Origin: JADJOY01 sp046331705 [NCBI: bacterium]
Lineage (GTDB): Bacteria; JADJOY01
DNA length: 64,000 nt
Direction of reading: 5' to 3'
Assembly: GCA_046331705.1 (NCBI GenBank)
Contig: JAXLQJ010000041.1
Coordinates: forward strand, 4,060 to 68,059
A program made the translations under genes and the position numbers. The notes below the pieces were generated by a model. That model did not search any database, was not told where the DNA came from, and worked only from the letters and a program-made list of their open reading frames with translations. Positions 54,701 through 62,779 of the stretch are shown here, piece after piece; within the stretch, counting starts at the first letter, position 1, and each line of letters opens with the position of its first letter.

Positions 54701-56986
54701 GCCGAGCTCGGACTTCGCCAGCTTCTGGTCGATCTCCGAGATCCGCTCGCGCAGCTCGCCACGGCGCTCGATCGCCGCCAGCTCGGCCTCGGCGGGGTTG
54801 CGCTCGGCCTCGAGCTGCTCCCGCTCCGCGCGCTGGCGCTCGCTTTCGCGCCGGGTCGCGTGCTCGTCCTCGCGCAGCTTGTCGAGCGCCGTGTCGAGCG
54901 CGGCGTCGGTCGCGTCGTGTTCCTTCAGGCGGTCGCGCAACGCCGCGTCACGCTGCTCGAGCAGGACGACCGCGTCCTCGATGACGTTGCTCTGCTGCTT
55001 GCGGGCATCCTCGGCCTGCTTGCTCTGCTCGAGCGCCACCTCCTCGAGCGAGCCCGCCAGCTCCTTGGCCTTGTCGGCGCGCTCCTCGAGGTCCTCGTTC
55101 TGCTTCTCGATGGCCTCGTGCTTCTCCTCGATCTTCTGGGTCTTGCGCTCGGTCTGCAGCAGGGCGTCGATGGCTTCGCGCTGCTGCTCGGCGCTCTTGG
55201 CGTTCGCCATGTCGCGGATCAGCTCCTCGGCCGCATCCGTGACCTTCGCCTCGCGATCGAGGGCGTTCGCCTGACGCGCCAGCGAATCCTCGTGGTCGGT
55301 CGCGACGTCGCCCGTGGTCTGCCCGAGCCGCACCAGGCCGGCGGCGGCGGCGTCCGCCGCCCGCTCCGCCGCCTTCACGCGCTGCTCCAGCTCCGCGCTC
55401 TGGTACTCGGCGCCGACCTTTCCGACCTCGGCCTTGAGCTGGCTGAGCTCGTCCTGCGCGATCGACGCGACCGCGGCGCTGAACGCCTGCGCCGCCTTGT
55501 CGATGCTGGGCCGCATCTGCTGATCGATGGCGGCCTGGTGCTCGGCCACCATCTCGCGCAGCTCGGCGCGCTGCGCGTCGGGATCGGAGGTGCGCCGATC
55601 GATCTCGGCGGCTTCCTTGGCGAGCTGCGGGGCGATCGCCGCCCACCGCTCGGCGCGCTCGGTGGCGAGCGCCTCGGTGTGCTTCTCGAGCTCCGCTTGC
55701 GCCCTCCGCAGGATGTCGGACTCGGTCTCGTTCACCTCGCGTTCGATCGCATCCAGCGCAGCGGCTTCCTCCTTCGAGGTCTTGGCGTTCGCGGGGCGCG
55801 CCGTGGAGTCGGCGATGGTGCCAGCGTCGTTGCCGAGCGCCGCCTGCATCGCGCCCATGAGGCTGGCGCTCAGCTCGTCGCCAGCAGCGTGCACGGCTTC
55901 CGTGATCGTGCTCATCGCCTCCGCGTTCGCCTCGCCCGCATCGGTCGTGCCGCTGCGGTTACCCGTGCTCGGCGCTCCGCCGCTCTCGCGCAGCTGGGTG
56001 GCGAGTTGCTCGGGCGTGATCGAGGGCGGCGCGTCGAGCAGTGTCTGCAGGATCGTGTCCTGCTCCTTGCTGTCGCCGCCCGCGCCCGACTGGCCCGATG
56101 TCGTACGACGTCCGCCATGCGCGCTCTGCGCACCGTCCGTGTTGGACGACCCCGCCTGCTCGGCGAACGTCTGCTCGATCGCCTGGTTCGCCGCGCTCTT
56201 CACGTTGGGAACCATCGATCCGGCGCCCACCTGATCCGCCGCGGCGGCCAGCGCGCCCGGCGCGCTGCCGCTTCCTCGTCCCGCCCCGGATCCCGATCCC
56301 GATTGAGAGGCGTCGTCGAGCGCGTCCTGGGCAGCGCCGAGGGCCTGATCGAGGGCCGTCGTGACGTTCGGGTCCTTCGCCAGCGAGCTGGTCGCGACGA
56401 GCAGCTCGTCGAAGAGGCTCGGCAACGGCAGGCGCTGCCCGCTCGTCGCCGCCGCGCTCGCAGGGTTCCCGGCGCCAGCACTGACCCCGGCTCCGAACGA
56501 ATCGCCGGAACTTCGCCCACCGCCGCCACCCTCCTCGCCCGAGGCGAGCCGGATCATGTACTCGAGGTTGTGCTTGGCCTCGATGTCGTCGGGCACCACC
56601 TTGAGCGCGAGCTTGTAGTGGCGGACCGCCTCCTTGAGGTCGCCGAGGCGGAAGTACGTGTTGCCGAGGTTGTACTGGGCGCGCGCGGTGAGGTCCGGAT
56701 CCTCGCCCGCGATCGCGCGAGCATAGGACTGCATCGCACGGTCGTATTGACCGAGCCGGTAGTACACGTTGCCCAGGTTGTAGTGGACGAAGATGTCGGC
56801 GGGATCGGTCTTGAGCGCCTCCTCGAGCACCTTGCGGGCTTCGTCGAAGCGCCCGGCCTGGTACTCGAGGATCGCCTGCTCGACCCGCTCACGGGCCGTG
56901 CGGCTCACCTCCAGCGCCCGCGCCACGCTGCTGCTTGCGACCAGCGAACCGACCACGAACCACGTCTTCCATGCGTTGCCACGCAT
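51737..56986 (-). CDS. batC: giant BatC-like TPR / coiled-coil protein
   Basis: A 1749-residue exported protein in the batC position. A signal peptide (about 1-24) and three or four TPRs (about 34-140: ADIFVHYNLGNVYYRLGQYD, QYNLGNTYFRLGDLKEAV) are followed by a Gly/Ser-rich linker (about 150-345). About 1,250 residues of highly charged coiled coil, almost without proline, follow (about 395-1640), with three 95-residue tandem repeats at 1136-1420. The tail (AEDAQRILDSL, ending GIDW) resembles ordinary BatC tails. Typical BatC proteins have only a few hundred residues, so the coiled coil looks like a lineage-specific insertion. It overlaps batB by 98 bp and batD by 35 bp. It may span or organise the periplasm. 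Confidence 0.85.
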   Translation of the reverse strand: MRGNAWKTWFVVGSLVASSSVARALEVSRTARERVEQAILEYQAGRFDEARKVLEEALKTDPADIFVHYNLGNVYYRLGQYDRAMQSYARAIAGEDPDLTARAQYNLGNTYFRLGDLKEAVRHYKLALKVVPDDIEAKHNLEYMIRLASGEEGGGGGRSSGDSFGAGVSAGAGNPASAAATSGQRLPLPSLFDELLVATSSLAKDPNVTTALDQALGAAQDALDDASQSGSGSGAGRGSGSAPGALAAAADQVGAGSMVPNVKSAANQAIEQTFAEQAGSSNTDGAQSAHGGRRTTSGQSGAGGDSKEQDTILQTLLDAPPSITPEQLATQLRESGGAPSTGNRSGTTDAGEANAEAMSTITEAVHAAGDELSASLMGAMQAALGNDAGTIADSTARPANAKTSKEEAAALDAIEREVNETESDILRRAQAELEKHTEALATERAERWAAIAPQLAKEAAEIDRRTSDPDAQRAELREMVAEHQAAIDQQMRPSIDKAAQAFSAAVASIAQDELSQLKAEVGKVGAEYQSAELEQRVKAAERAADAAAAGLVRLGQTTGDVATDHEDSLARQANALDREAKVTDAAEELIRDMANAKSAEQQREAIDALLQTERKTQKIEEKHEAIEKQNEDLEERADKAKELAGSLEEVALEQSKQAEDARKQQSNVIEDAVVLLEQRDAALRDRLKEHDATDAALDTALDKLREDEHATRRESERQRAEREQLEAERNPAEAELAAIERRGELRERISEIDQKLAKSELGERERRDLGLERTRLESDLREQGLQSLNDRIHAAEIELKSTQKALADAPSPEAKRSLEIRAGEMRVEIAQLAAERDRQQQSARPDELEQRDQQQSEQLREQLRELAKREQELAERERNVERQQAELDAKRDQLTAEQAKNNERRLTELERDIARASDPLRKLALEEERDARTKLADTAKAREKLEAAREKLDPRDEDRQRAERKERTEIQRQAQEIQDRLAKLDERAKEIEKKEREAAARREQQQRMRTDAFRKVAEDRTRDLEDEVTTLETKLAKEATDPKEREALERQLADAKRELAVRKEQMTNLATARELEKKLDAVDQKMEQAKSKEERAKLDAEKRDLEAKLAKAEAALATDPDRAAEQQLAEALKARLDETGKKLAQAKSPDERERLQAEQRELSAELARVEQSLDSEKDETGTEKRPDAAELAKRIARKRDDLAKTKDARQREELAQELADLERAADLERKLGETERKLTQAKSADERKQLQAEQRELAAELARVERSLASDKDEAGTEKRPDAADLARRIEAKRTEIAKAKDPRQREQLAQELAALEQAADLERKLDDTERKLEQAKSAEERRKLEAQKRDLEATLVKVEDAIGAEAKPQVPEPRPDAAELAKRIAEKREDLAKTKDPKEREELQKELADLQRAEDLERKLDATQKKLAQARSAEERAKLEAEQRDLEGQLAQLQQQLPPREAMTPEQLAAAREEAQRKIAAKKAEIAQAGDPQQALELQMELDRMQVNEAAMAGGTPQRDVDAQIKLKELEIKAAQDAVGKATSSAERQQGQVQVGKLKLDLAALQAMADRPPEPQQSPEQQRAEQLRSEMARVRRQLEQSQSADERKQLAESLRKLGEQLAKLEDDASERGAKPKVEVGDIEANVAALSKRPGDAPQEKVPPAKGEKESGREGLQSEKSNDSSANAGQGHGNERKPDAKDEGEQAAEDAQRILDSLPGEQRRPSKSSSGEGDSQDGHGGDGAVGIDW
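52727..53581 (-). repeat. three tandem 285-bp repeats inside the giant batC
   Basis: Three directly adjoining units of exactly 285 bp (53297-53581, 53012-53296 and 52727-53011, in coding order) encode 95-residue coiled-coil modules. Each runs from a conserved start (LDETGKK, LGETERK, LDDTERK) to AADLERK or AEDLERK. The first two units also share KDExGTEKRPDAA and are roughly three-quarters identical in protein; the third is more diverged. Partial, more degenerate copies flank them on both sides. Equal length with sequence drift indicates old tandem duplication under a heptad-length constraint. Confidence 0.9.
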
Positions 56987-57998
56987 GACGCCAACCTCCC
57001 AGCGGACTACCCCGCCGTTCGTCGATCAAGGCCTCGACGATGAGCAGCAAGAAGACCAACACCACGATGCCCTGGAACCGTTCCTCCCAATGTTGAGCGC
57101 GTTTGCCACGCAGCTCCTGGGGAATCGTCTTGTCACGGATCTCGCGGTAGAGCCCCGCGACGTTGAGCTCGCCGCTGGCGGATCGCACGTACGAGCCGCC
57201 GGTGAGCCGCGCCATCTCGCGCAGGGTGGCTTCGTCCAGGGAGGTCGCCACCAGCTTACCATCCGGGTCCTTCTTGAGATCCACGCCTGCCGCGTCGAGC
57301 GGGATCGGCACCGGGCTGCCGCTGCCGAGCCCGATGGCGAAGATGCGCACACCCGCCTGCGCGGCCTCCTGGGCCGCCGCGATCGGGTCGGAGCCGTGGT
57401 CCTCGCCGTCGGTGATGAGCAGGATCGCCTTGGAATCCGGGCTGGTGCCCTTGAAGAGCCCCAGCGCGGCCTTCACCGCGGTGCCCACGTAGGTGCCGCG
57501 AATGGGCACCGAATCCGTGTTGACGAGGGTGAGGAAGAGCTCGACCGCCCGGTAGTCGAGCGTCATCGGGCACAGCACGAACGGCTGGCCGGCGAACGGC
57601 AGCAACGCCACCTGATCGCCATCGAGCAAGCTCACGAGCTCCTTGAGCTCGAGCTTGGCGCGCTCCAGGCGGTTGGGCGATGCGTCCTGCGCCAGCATGC
57701 TCAGCGAGGTGTCGATCGCCACCACCAACTCGATGCCGCGCCGTTCCAGCGGCTCCCAGGTGTAGCCCCATTGCGGCCGCGCCGCCGCCAGCAGCAGCAG
57801 CGCGAACGCGACCGCGACCAGCCCTTCCTTGACCAGCCGACGCCGCAAGCTCACCGAGGGCGTCAGCCGCGCCGCCAGCAACGGCGCCAGGAACTCGTGG
57901 AGCTTCCGCCGCCGCAACCGGTGCGCCCACCAGAACACGCCGAGCAGCGCAGGCAGCAGCAGCAACGCCCACAGGTGGTACGGCGCGCCGATCCTCAT
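56889..57998 (-). CDS. batB: BatB-like von Willebrand factor A protein
   Basis: A 369-residue inner-membrane protein: helices at about 8-25 and 58-72, a VWA domain with MIDAS motif DTSLS (Asp96, Ser98, Ser100), the later TDGEDHGSDP loop, and a C-terminal helix (GIVVLVFLLLIVEALI) near 310-330. The final 30 residues are an Arg/Gly-rich tail that overlaps the start of the giant batC gene by 98 bp in another frame. The ATG at 57998 overlaps the batA stop (ATGA). BatA/BatB pairs form the membrane core of the Bat complex. Confidence 0.92.
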   Translation of the reverse strand: MRIGAPYHLWALLLLPALLGVFWWAHRLRRRKLHEFLAPLLAARLTPSVSLRRRLVKEGLVAVAFALLLLAAARPQWGYTWEPLERRGIELVVAIDTSLSMLAQDASPNRLERAKLELKELVSLLDGDQVALLPFAGQPFVLCPMTLDYRAVELFLTLVNTDSVPIRGTYVGTAVKAALGLFKGTSPDSKAILLITDGEDHGSDPIAAAQEAAQAGVRIFAIGLGSGSPVPIPLDAAGVDLKKDPDGKLVATSLDEATLREMARLTGGSYVRSASGELNVAGLYREIRDKTIPQELRGKRAQHWEERFQGIVVLVFLLLIVEALIDERRGSPLGGWRHAWQRMEDVVRGRFAGRKQQRGAGAGGEPHGP

Positions 57999-58990
57999 GG
58001 CACCTTCAGGAAGCGCGTGCGCGCCAGCACCGCTTCGGCGATCAGGAGCAGCGCCGCCACGAACAGCACGTACGGGAAGAGCTCGCGCCAGCTCTGGATG
58101 ATCTCCTCGCGGCGGTCGCTGCGCTCGAGCTGATCGATCTGCGCGTAGATGCTCGTCAGCTCGGCGGTATCCGCGGCGCGGAAGTAGCGGCCGCCGGTCT
58201 CCTCGGCGATCCGTTTCATACCCGGCTCGTCGAGCTTCACCTCTTGCTTGATCGTGCGCTGCACGCCGGTGCTGTCGACGAAGGTGAGCGTGGTGTCCTT
58301 ACCCGTGCCGATGCCGATCGTGTACACCTTGACGCCGAATCCCTTGGCGGTGGTGATGGCCTGATCGATCGTGATGTTCCCGGCGTTGCTCACGCCGTCG
58401 GTGAGCAGGATGACGATCCGCGACTTGGCGTCGGTGTCCTTGAGACGCTGCACGGCGCGGGCGAGACCGTTGCCGAGGGCCGTGGTGTCGCCGGCCTCGC
58501 CGACCTGCACGCGGTCGAGCAGGTCGAGGAGGATGTCGTAGTTGAGCGTGAGCGGGCATTTGGTGAACGCCGCCTCGCCGAAGATCACGACTCCGATGCG
58601 GTCGCCCTTGCGCTTGAGCACGAACTCGCGCACCACGTGCTTGAGCGCCTCGAGCCGGCTCACGCGCTGCTGATCGAGGAAGAAGTCGAGGCCCCGCATC
58701 GAGCCCGAGACGTCCATCGACAGCATGATGTCGATGCCGGAGGCCTTGAGCGGATCGCGCGCGCCGGGCAGCTGCGGCCGCGACGCGGCCAGCACCAAGA
58801 GCGCCAGCACCACCATGCGCAGCCCGCCCAGCCAGCCCAGGCGCCGCCGCGGGTTGGTGCCGCCCACCGCCTTGAGCCGCTGGATGGTCGAGTAGACCAG
58901 CGTGGTGCCGTTGACGCGCTGGATCGGCACCGCGAGCACCAGCGGCACGAACACCAGCAACACCAGGAACGCCGGGCTCTCGAGCCTCAT
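57995..58990 (-). CDS. batA: BatA-like von Willebrand factor A protein
   Basis: A 331-residue inner-membrane protein with helices at about 8-22 and 55-70, a VWA domain with intact MIDAS DVSGSM (Asp93, Ser95, Ser97), TDGVSNAGNI further on, and a C-terminal helix (VLFVAALLLIAEAVL). The metal site indicates divalent-cation-dependent protein binding. The ATG at 58990 overlaps the stop of the upstream lipoprotein gene (ATGA), and its own stop overlaps batB in the same way. Confidence 0.92.
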   Translation of the reverse strand: MRLESPAFLVLLVFVPLVLAVPIQRVNGTTLVYSTIQRLKAVGGTNPRRRLGWLGGLRMVVLALLVLAASRPQLPGARDPLKASGIDIMLSMDVSGSMRGLDFFLDQQRVSRLEALKHVVREFVLKRKGDRIGVVIFGEAAFTKCPLTLNYDILLDLLDRVQVGEAGDTTALGNGLARAVQRLKDTDAKSRIVILLTDGVSNAGNITIDQAITTAKGFGVKVYTIGIGTGKDTTLTFVDSTGVQRTIKQEVKLDEPGMKRIAEETGGRYFRAADTAELTSIYAQIDQLERSDRREEIIQSWRELFPYVLFVAALLLIAEAVLARTRFLKVP

Positions 58991-60183
58991 GCTTCCGGCT
59001 CCCCGGGCGCTTCCCCCTCGAGCTCCACCGTGGGCACCACCGTGCGCGTGAGGTCGATGAAATAACCGATGTCGTGCCACGTGCCGTCGGACTCGGGAGG
59101 CGTCGGCTCGTGCGCGGCGAACTTGACCTTGTCGGTGCCGCCCATGAAGCGGTCGGCGACCTCGTAGGTGTGCTCGCCCAGATGGGGCGCGTCGGCCAGG
59201 GTCCGCTCGATCTCCTCGCTGGTGCGCACCAGCGCGCTCCACCCGTAGCGGCGCGCGAGGTAGCGCCGGAAGATCAGCGAGAGCTCGACGTAGTGCTCCT
59301 GGAAGCGGCGCTCGGCGAGCAGCTTGCGCTCTTCCAGCGCCTGAAGCTCCTTCAGCGCCAGCTCGTGCGGGAGCAGCGGCCGGTCGAGGACCGGCGCCCG
59401 GCGCCGCAGGCGGAAGATCAGGAACGTGAGGAGGGCGGCCACGGACACGACCACCGCGATCGCCGCCGGCAGCAGCCAGAGCGGCAGCGGGATGCCGCCC
59501 GCCTTGGGCGGCTTGATGTCGACGACGTCGGTGGGCTCCGCGCCCTCGGGGATGACCGAGGCCGCGACCACCTGGATCGGCTCGGTGCGCAGCCGGCGAT
59601 TGCGCCCGTCGCGGTCGAGGTACGTGAGCGGCACCGCGGGAATGCGGTAGTCGCCGGGCATGAAGGCTTGCAGCAGATACTTGCGGCGGCTGACGATGCG
59701 TCCGTCGGTGGTGGGCTGGGCGTCGACGTCGCCACCCGGCAGCACCTCGAACCGGTTCATGCGCCGGAACGTCGGGAACGCCACCTGGACGCCCACGGCG
59801 TGATTCACCGCGACCTCGAGCGTGATCACGTCGCCGACCGTCACCACGTTGCGGTCGACCCACGCGAAGGGCACCGCATCGGGCGGGGTCTCGCCCTCGG
59901 CGACCGGAAGATGCAGCACGTCGGGAGGCTGGTTCGCCGGCAATCCGGGAACCGGCGCGAACTCGCTGCCTGCGGACGGCGTCCCGGAGGCAGCATCCTC
60001 CTCGGCGGGCTCGGAGGTGCGACAGCCGATCCCGCCCACCAGCGCGACGGCCACCAGCGCGGCGCAGACCACCCGGCGCACGGGTCCGGCGGCGGCGCCG
60101 GGGCACGCCCGCCACCCGCGCGGTCCCGTCGCGAGCGCACCGCGCAGCGCGGCGATCGAGGGGAAGGCCGTGGCGTCGGTCAC
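58987..60183 (-). CDS. Bat-operon membrane lipoprotein with BatD/BAM-like domain
   Basis: A 398-residue protein. A hydrophobic segment ends in a lipobox-like GGIGC, then a beta domain (VGDVITLEVAVNHAVGVQV, YLLQAFMPGDYRIPAVPLTY), a transmembrane helix at about 240-262 and a helical cytoplasmic tail with LSLIFRRYLARRYG. This is the place where a DUF4381-type or second BatD-like gene is found in many Bat operons. The GTG at 60183 gives GTGA overlap with the DUF58 gene but leaves about 38 residues before the signal; a GTG at 60081 would make a cleaner signal peptide. It is probably a membrane-bound partner of the VWA proteins. Confidence 0.72.
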   Translation of the reverse strand: MTDATAFPSIAALRGALATGPRGWRACPGAAAGPVRRVVCAALVAVALVGGIGCRTSEPAEEDAASGTPSAGSEFAPVPGLPANQPPDVLHLPVAEGETPPDAVPFAWVDRNVVTVGDVITLEVAVNHAVGVQVAFPTFRRMNRFEVLPGGDVDAQPTTDGRIVSRRKYLLQAFMPGDYRIPAVPLTYLDRDGRNRRLRTEPIQVVAASVIPEGAEPTDVVDIKPPKAGGIPLPLWLLPAAIAVVVSVAALLTFLIFRLRRRAPVLDRPLLPHELALKELQALEERKLLAERRFQEHYVELSLIFRRYLARRYGWSALVRTSEEIERTLADAPHLGEHTYEVADRFMGGTDKVKFAAHEPTPPESDGTWHDIGYFIDLTRTVVPTVELEGEAPGEPEA

Positions 60184-61079
60184 ATCCGTTTCTCGCGCAT
60201 GCGGAAGAATCGCACCAGCTCGTCCATGTACGGCCGGTCGGTGCGCAGGCGGATGTGGTCGACGCGCGCGCGCCGGAAGACGCGCTCGAGACGTTCGTCG
60301 TCGTCGGTGCGGATGCGGCGGAACTCGCGCTGGAACTCGAGGTCGTCGGTGTCGACGAGGATGACCTCGCCGGTCTCCGCGTCCTCGAGCTCGAGCAGGC
60401 CGATCCGCGGCAGCACTTCCTCGCGCGGGTCCACGATCGAGACCGCGATCAGATCGAAGCCCTGGCGCAACGTCATCAGGCTGCGGTCGAAGCCCTCGTC
60501 CTGGAAGTCGGAGACCACGAACAGGATGGCCTTGTGGGAGCTCACGCGGTGCGCGTACTCGAGCGCCGCCGCGAGGTTCGTGCCGCGCCCGCGAGGCTCG
60601 AAGGTGAGCACCTCGCGGATCAGCCGCCACACGTGGCCGCGGCCCTTGCGCGGCGGGATGAACTCCTCGACGTCGTCCGTGAAGAGCAGCATCCCGACCC
60701 GGTCGTTGTTGCGGATCGCGCTCATCGCCAGCACCGCGGCGACCTCGGCGGCGAGCTCGGCCTTGGTGGCCTTCACCGAGCCGAAGCGGTTCGAGCGCGA
60801 GAGGTCCACCGCGATCAGCACCGTGAGCTCGCGCTCCTCGCGGAAGATCTTGACGAACGGCGCCCCCATGCGGGCGGTGACGTTCCAGTCGATCAGTCGG
60901 ATGTCGTCGCCCGGGACGTACTCGCGCACCTCCTCGAACTCCATCCCGCGGCCCTTGAAGGCGCTCACGTACTCGCCCGCGAAGGCCGAGTCGACCATGT
61001 GCGAGCTCTTGATGTGGATGCGCTGGATCTGACTGATGATCTCGGGCGGCAGCAGACCCTGGGTACCGGTGGCGGGCAT
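60180..61079 (-). CDS. DUF58 protein of the Bat operon
   Basis: A 299-residue soluble protein. The DUF58 core is clear: GRGMEFEEVREYVPGDDIRL, DWNVTARMGAPFVKIFREER, followed by a VWA-like fold starting LIAVDLSRSNRFGS. It lacks the membrane helices of the DUF58 at 16833, so it is probably a cytoplasmic adaptor between MoxR and the membrane VWA proteins. The ATG at 61079 lies 71 bp after the moxR stop. It ends in a GTGA overlap with the lipoprotein gene. Confidence 0.9.
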   Translation of the reverse strand: MPATGTQGLLPPEIISQIQRIHIKSSHMVDSAFAGEYVSAFKGRGMEFEEVREYVPGDDIRLIDWNVTARMGAPFVKIFREERELTVLIAVDLSRSNRFGSVKATKAELAAEVAAVLAMSAIRNNDRVGMLLFTDDVEEFIPPRKGRGHVWRLIREVLTFEPRGRGTNLAAALEYAHRVSSHKAILFVVSDFQDEGFDRSLMTLRQGFDLIAVSIVDPREEVLPRIGLLELEDAETGEVILVDTDDLEFQREFRRIRTDDDERLERVFRRARVDHIRLRTDRPYMDELVRFFRMREKRM

Positions 61080-61150
61080 GGTGGCGATGATCCGGTGGCT
61101 CGGTGCGCGCAGTCTGGAAGCGTTCGCTCACGGGAGAGCGCGCGCGGACC

Positions 61151-62134
61151 TCAGGGGACCTCCAGGCTGTCGAAGATCTTGAGCACCACGTCGTCGGTGG
61201 TGAGCCCCTCGGCCTCCGCCTCGTACGACAGGATGATGCGGTGACGAAGCACGTCGAGGCCGATCGACTTGACGTCGAACGGAGTGACGTAGGCGCGGCC
61301 GCGCAACAGCGCGTAGGCGCGCGCCGCCGCCGTGAGCGACAAGCTGGCGCGGGGCGACGCGCCGAACTGGATGAACGGCGCGACGGCGAGGTTGAAGCGT
61401 TTCGGGTCGCGCGTCGCGAACACCACGCGCACGACGTAATCGGCAACCTTGTCGTCCACGTACACCTGATCCACCAGCTTGCGCAGCGCGATCACCTGCT
61501 GCGGCGTGACCACGGCGCTCACGGGATCGGGGACGTGCCCGCTCATGCGCTTGACGATCTCCTTCTCCTCCTCGAGGGTCGGATAGCTGATCTTGACCTT
61601 GAGCATGAAGCGGTCGACCTGCGCTTCGGGCAGCGGGTACGTGCCTTCCTGCTCGATGGGGTTTTGGGTCGCCAGCACCAGGAACGGCGGGTCGAGCTGG
61701 AACGTCGTGTTGGCGATGGTGACCTGCCGCTCCTGCATCGCCTCGAGCAGCGCGCTCTGCACCTTGGCGGGGGCGCGGTTGATCTCGTCCGCCAGGATGA
61801 TGTTGTGGAAGATCGGCCCCTGCTTGATCGTGAACTCGCCGGTCTTCGGCTGGTAGATCTGCGTGCCGACGATGTCCGCCGGCAGCAGGTCGGGCGTGAA
61901 CTGGATGCGCTGAAAGCTCGCCTGCAGCGTCTTGGCGAGCGCCTTCACCGCGGTGGTCTTGGCGAGGCCCGGCAGTCCCTCCATCAGCACGTGGCCGTCG
62001 GCCAGCAGGCCGATGAGCAAGCGCTCGACCATCATTTCCTGACCCACGATCATCTTGCGCACCTCGCTCAGGATGCGTTCGATGATGGGCCGTCGTGCCG
62101 AGATCTCGCTCTGAAGCTCTTCGGGCGTGCTCAT
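61151..62134 (-). CDS. MoxR-type AAA+ ATPase of the Bat operon
   Basis: A 327-residue AAA+ ATPase. Walker A is EGLPGLAKTT (about 52-61), Walker B NIILADEINRAP, sensor-1 LATQNPIEQEGTYPLPEAQV. The GLAKT form of Walker A is typical of the Bat-associated MoxR branch and differs from the GVGKT form at 15877, so the two are distinct paralogues. The ATG at 62134 has a strong GGAAGG. It likely remodels or activates the BatA/BatB complex using ATP. Confidence 0.93.
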   Translation of the reverse strand: MSTPEELQSEISARRPIIERILSEVRKMIVGQEMMVERLLIGLLADGHVLMEGLPGLAKTTAVKALAKTLQASFQRIQFTPDLLPADIVGTQIYQPKTGEFTIKQGPIFHNIILADEINRAPAKVQSALLEAMQERQVTIANTTFQLDPPFLVLATQNPIEQEGTYPLPEAQVDRFMLKVKISYPTLEEEKEIVKRMSGHVPDPVSAVVTPQQVIALRKLVDQVYVDDKVADYVVRVVFATRDPKRFNLAVAPFIQFGASPRASLSLTAAARAYALLRGRAYVTPFDVKSIGLDVLRHRIILSYEAEAEGLTTDDVVLKIFDSLEVP

Positions 62135-62226
62135 GCGCAGGGTTCCTTCCCGTGGTTCTGCTCGTCGTTCGGTCGTTCGTGGAAGCGCGCGTGCTGGCGA
62201 TGAGGTTCAGTTCGTGCGGTTCGCCT

Positions 62227-62490
62227 TCACGCGGGATGCGCAGCGGGCCCCGCGGGCGGCGGCTCGTGCGACTCGTCGGGCCCCGGGCCGGTGGCGGTCT
62301 CGCGCGCCGCGAGCAGGCGCAAGCGCACGAACGTGCTCACGACCGTGACCACGATCGAGAGCGCGGCCGCACCGAGCAGCATGAGCGTCAGGTCGACGCC
62401 TAGCGAGCTCGAGTTCGGGTTGTAGCCGGGCCGGATGGCGAGGATGCGCCCGCGGCGGGCGAGTCGACCTCGGGGGCGCGCTTCCGTCAT
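62227..62490 (-). CDS. small single-helix membrane protein at the head of the Bat operon
   Basis: An 87-residue protein: a basic N-terminus (RPRGRLARRGRILA), one hydrophobic helix at about 33-55 (LMLLGAAALSIVVTVVSTF), and a Pro-rich tail. The start is the ATG at 62490 with AGGA upstream; further upstream the frame has only low-quality sequence. It lies 92 bp ahead of moxR on the same strand and may be the first gene of the transcript. No family is recognised. Membrane orientation by the positive-inside rule puts the N-terminus in the cytoplasm. Confidence 0.55.
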   Translation of the reverse strand: MTEARPRGRLARRGRILAIRPGYNPNSSSLGVDLTLMLLGAAALSIVVTVVSTFVRLRLLAARETATGPGPDESHEPPPAGPAAHPA

Positions 62491-62779
62491 CGTGTCCTGG
62501 ATACCGGCTCGGCGCGGGGGGCGGCGCATCCGACGTCGTGCGAGCGTACCTCTGCTCCGCCGGAAGGTGCAATCGTTTCCAGGACCTGCGCAGTGGGACG
62601 GCCACGAGACCGCGACCACGAGGTCGAGCTCCGCGCGCGTCGAGGGAAGCGTCCCCGAGGCCAACCTCGCGTTGCGACGGGCGCGGTCGGTGCTCGAGAC
62701 CACTGCCACACCCGCACGCCCCGCCCTCGCGTGGTCGCCGCATCGGGCTAAGATGGGAACTTCGAGTACGGGAGGACGG

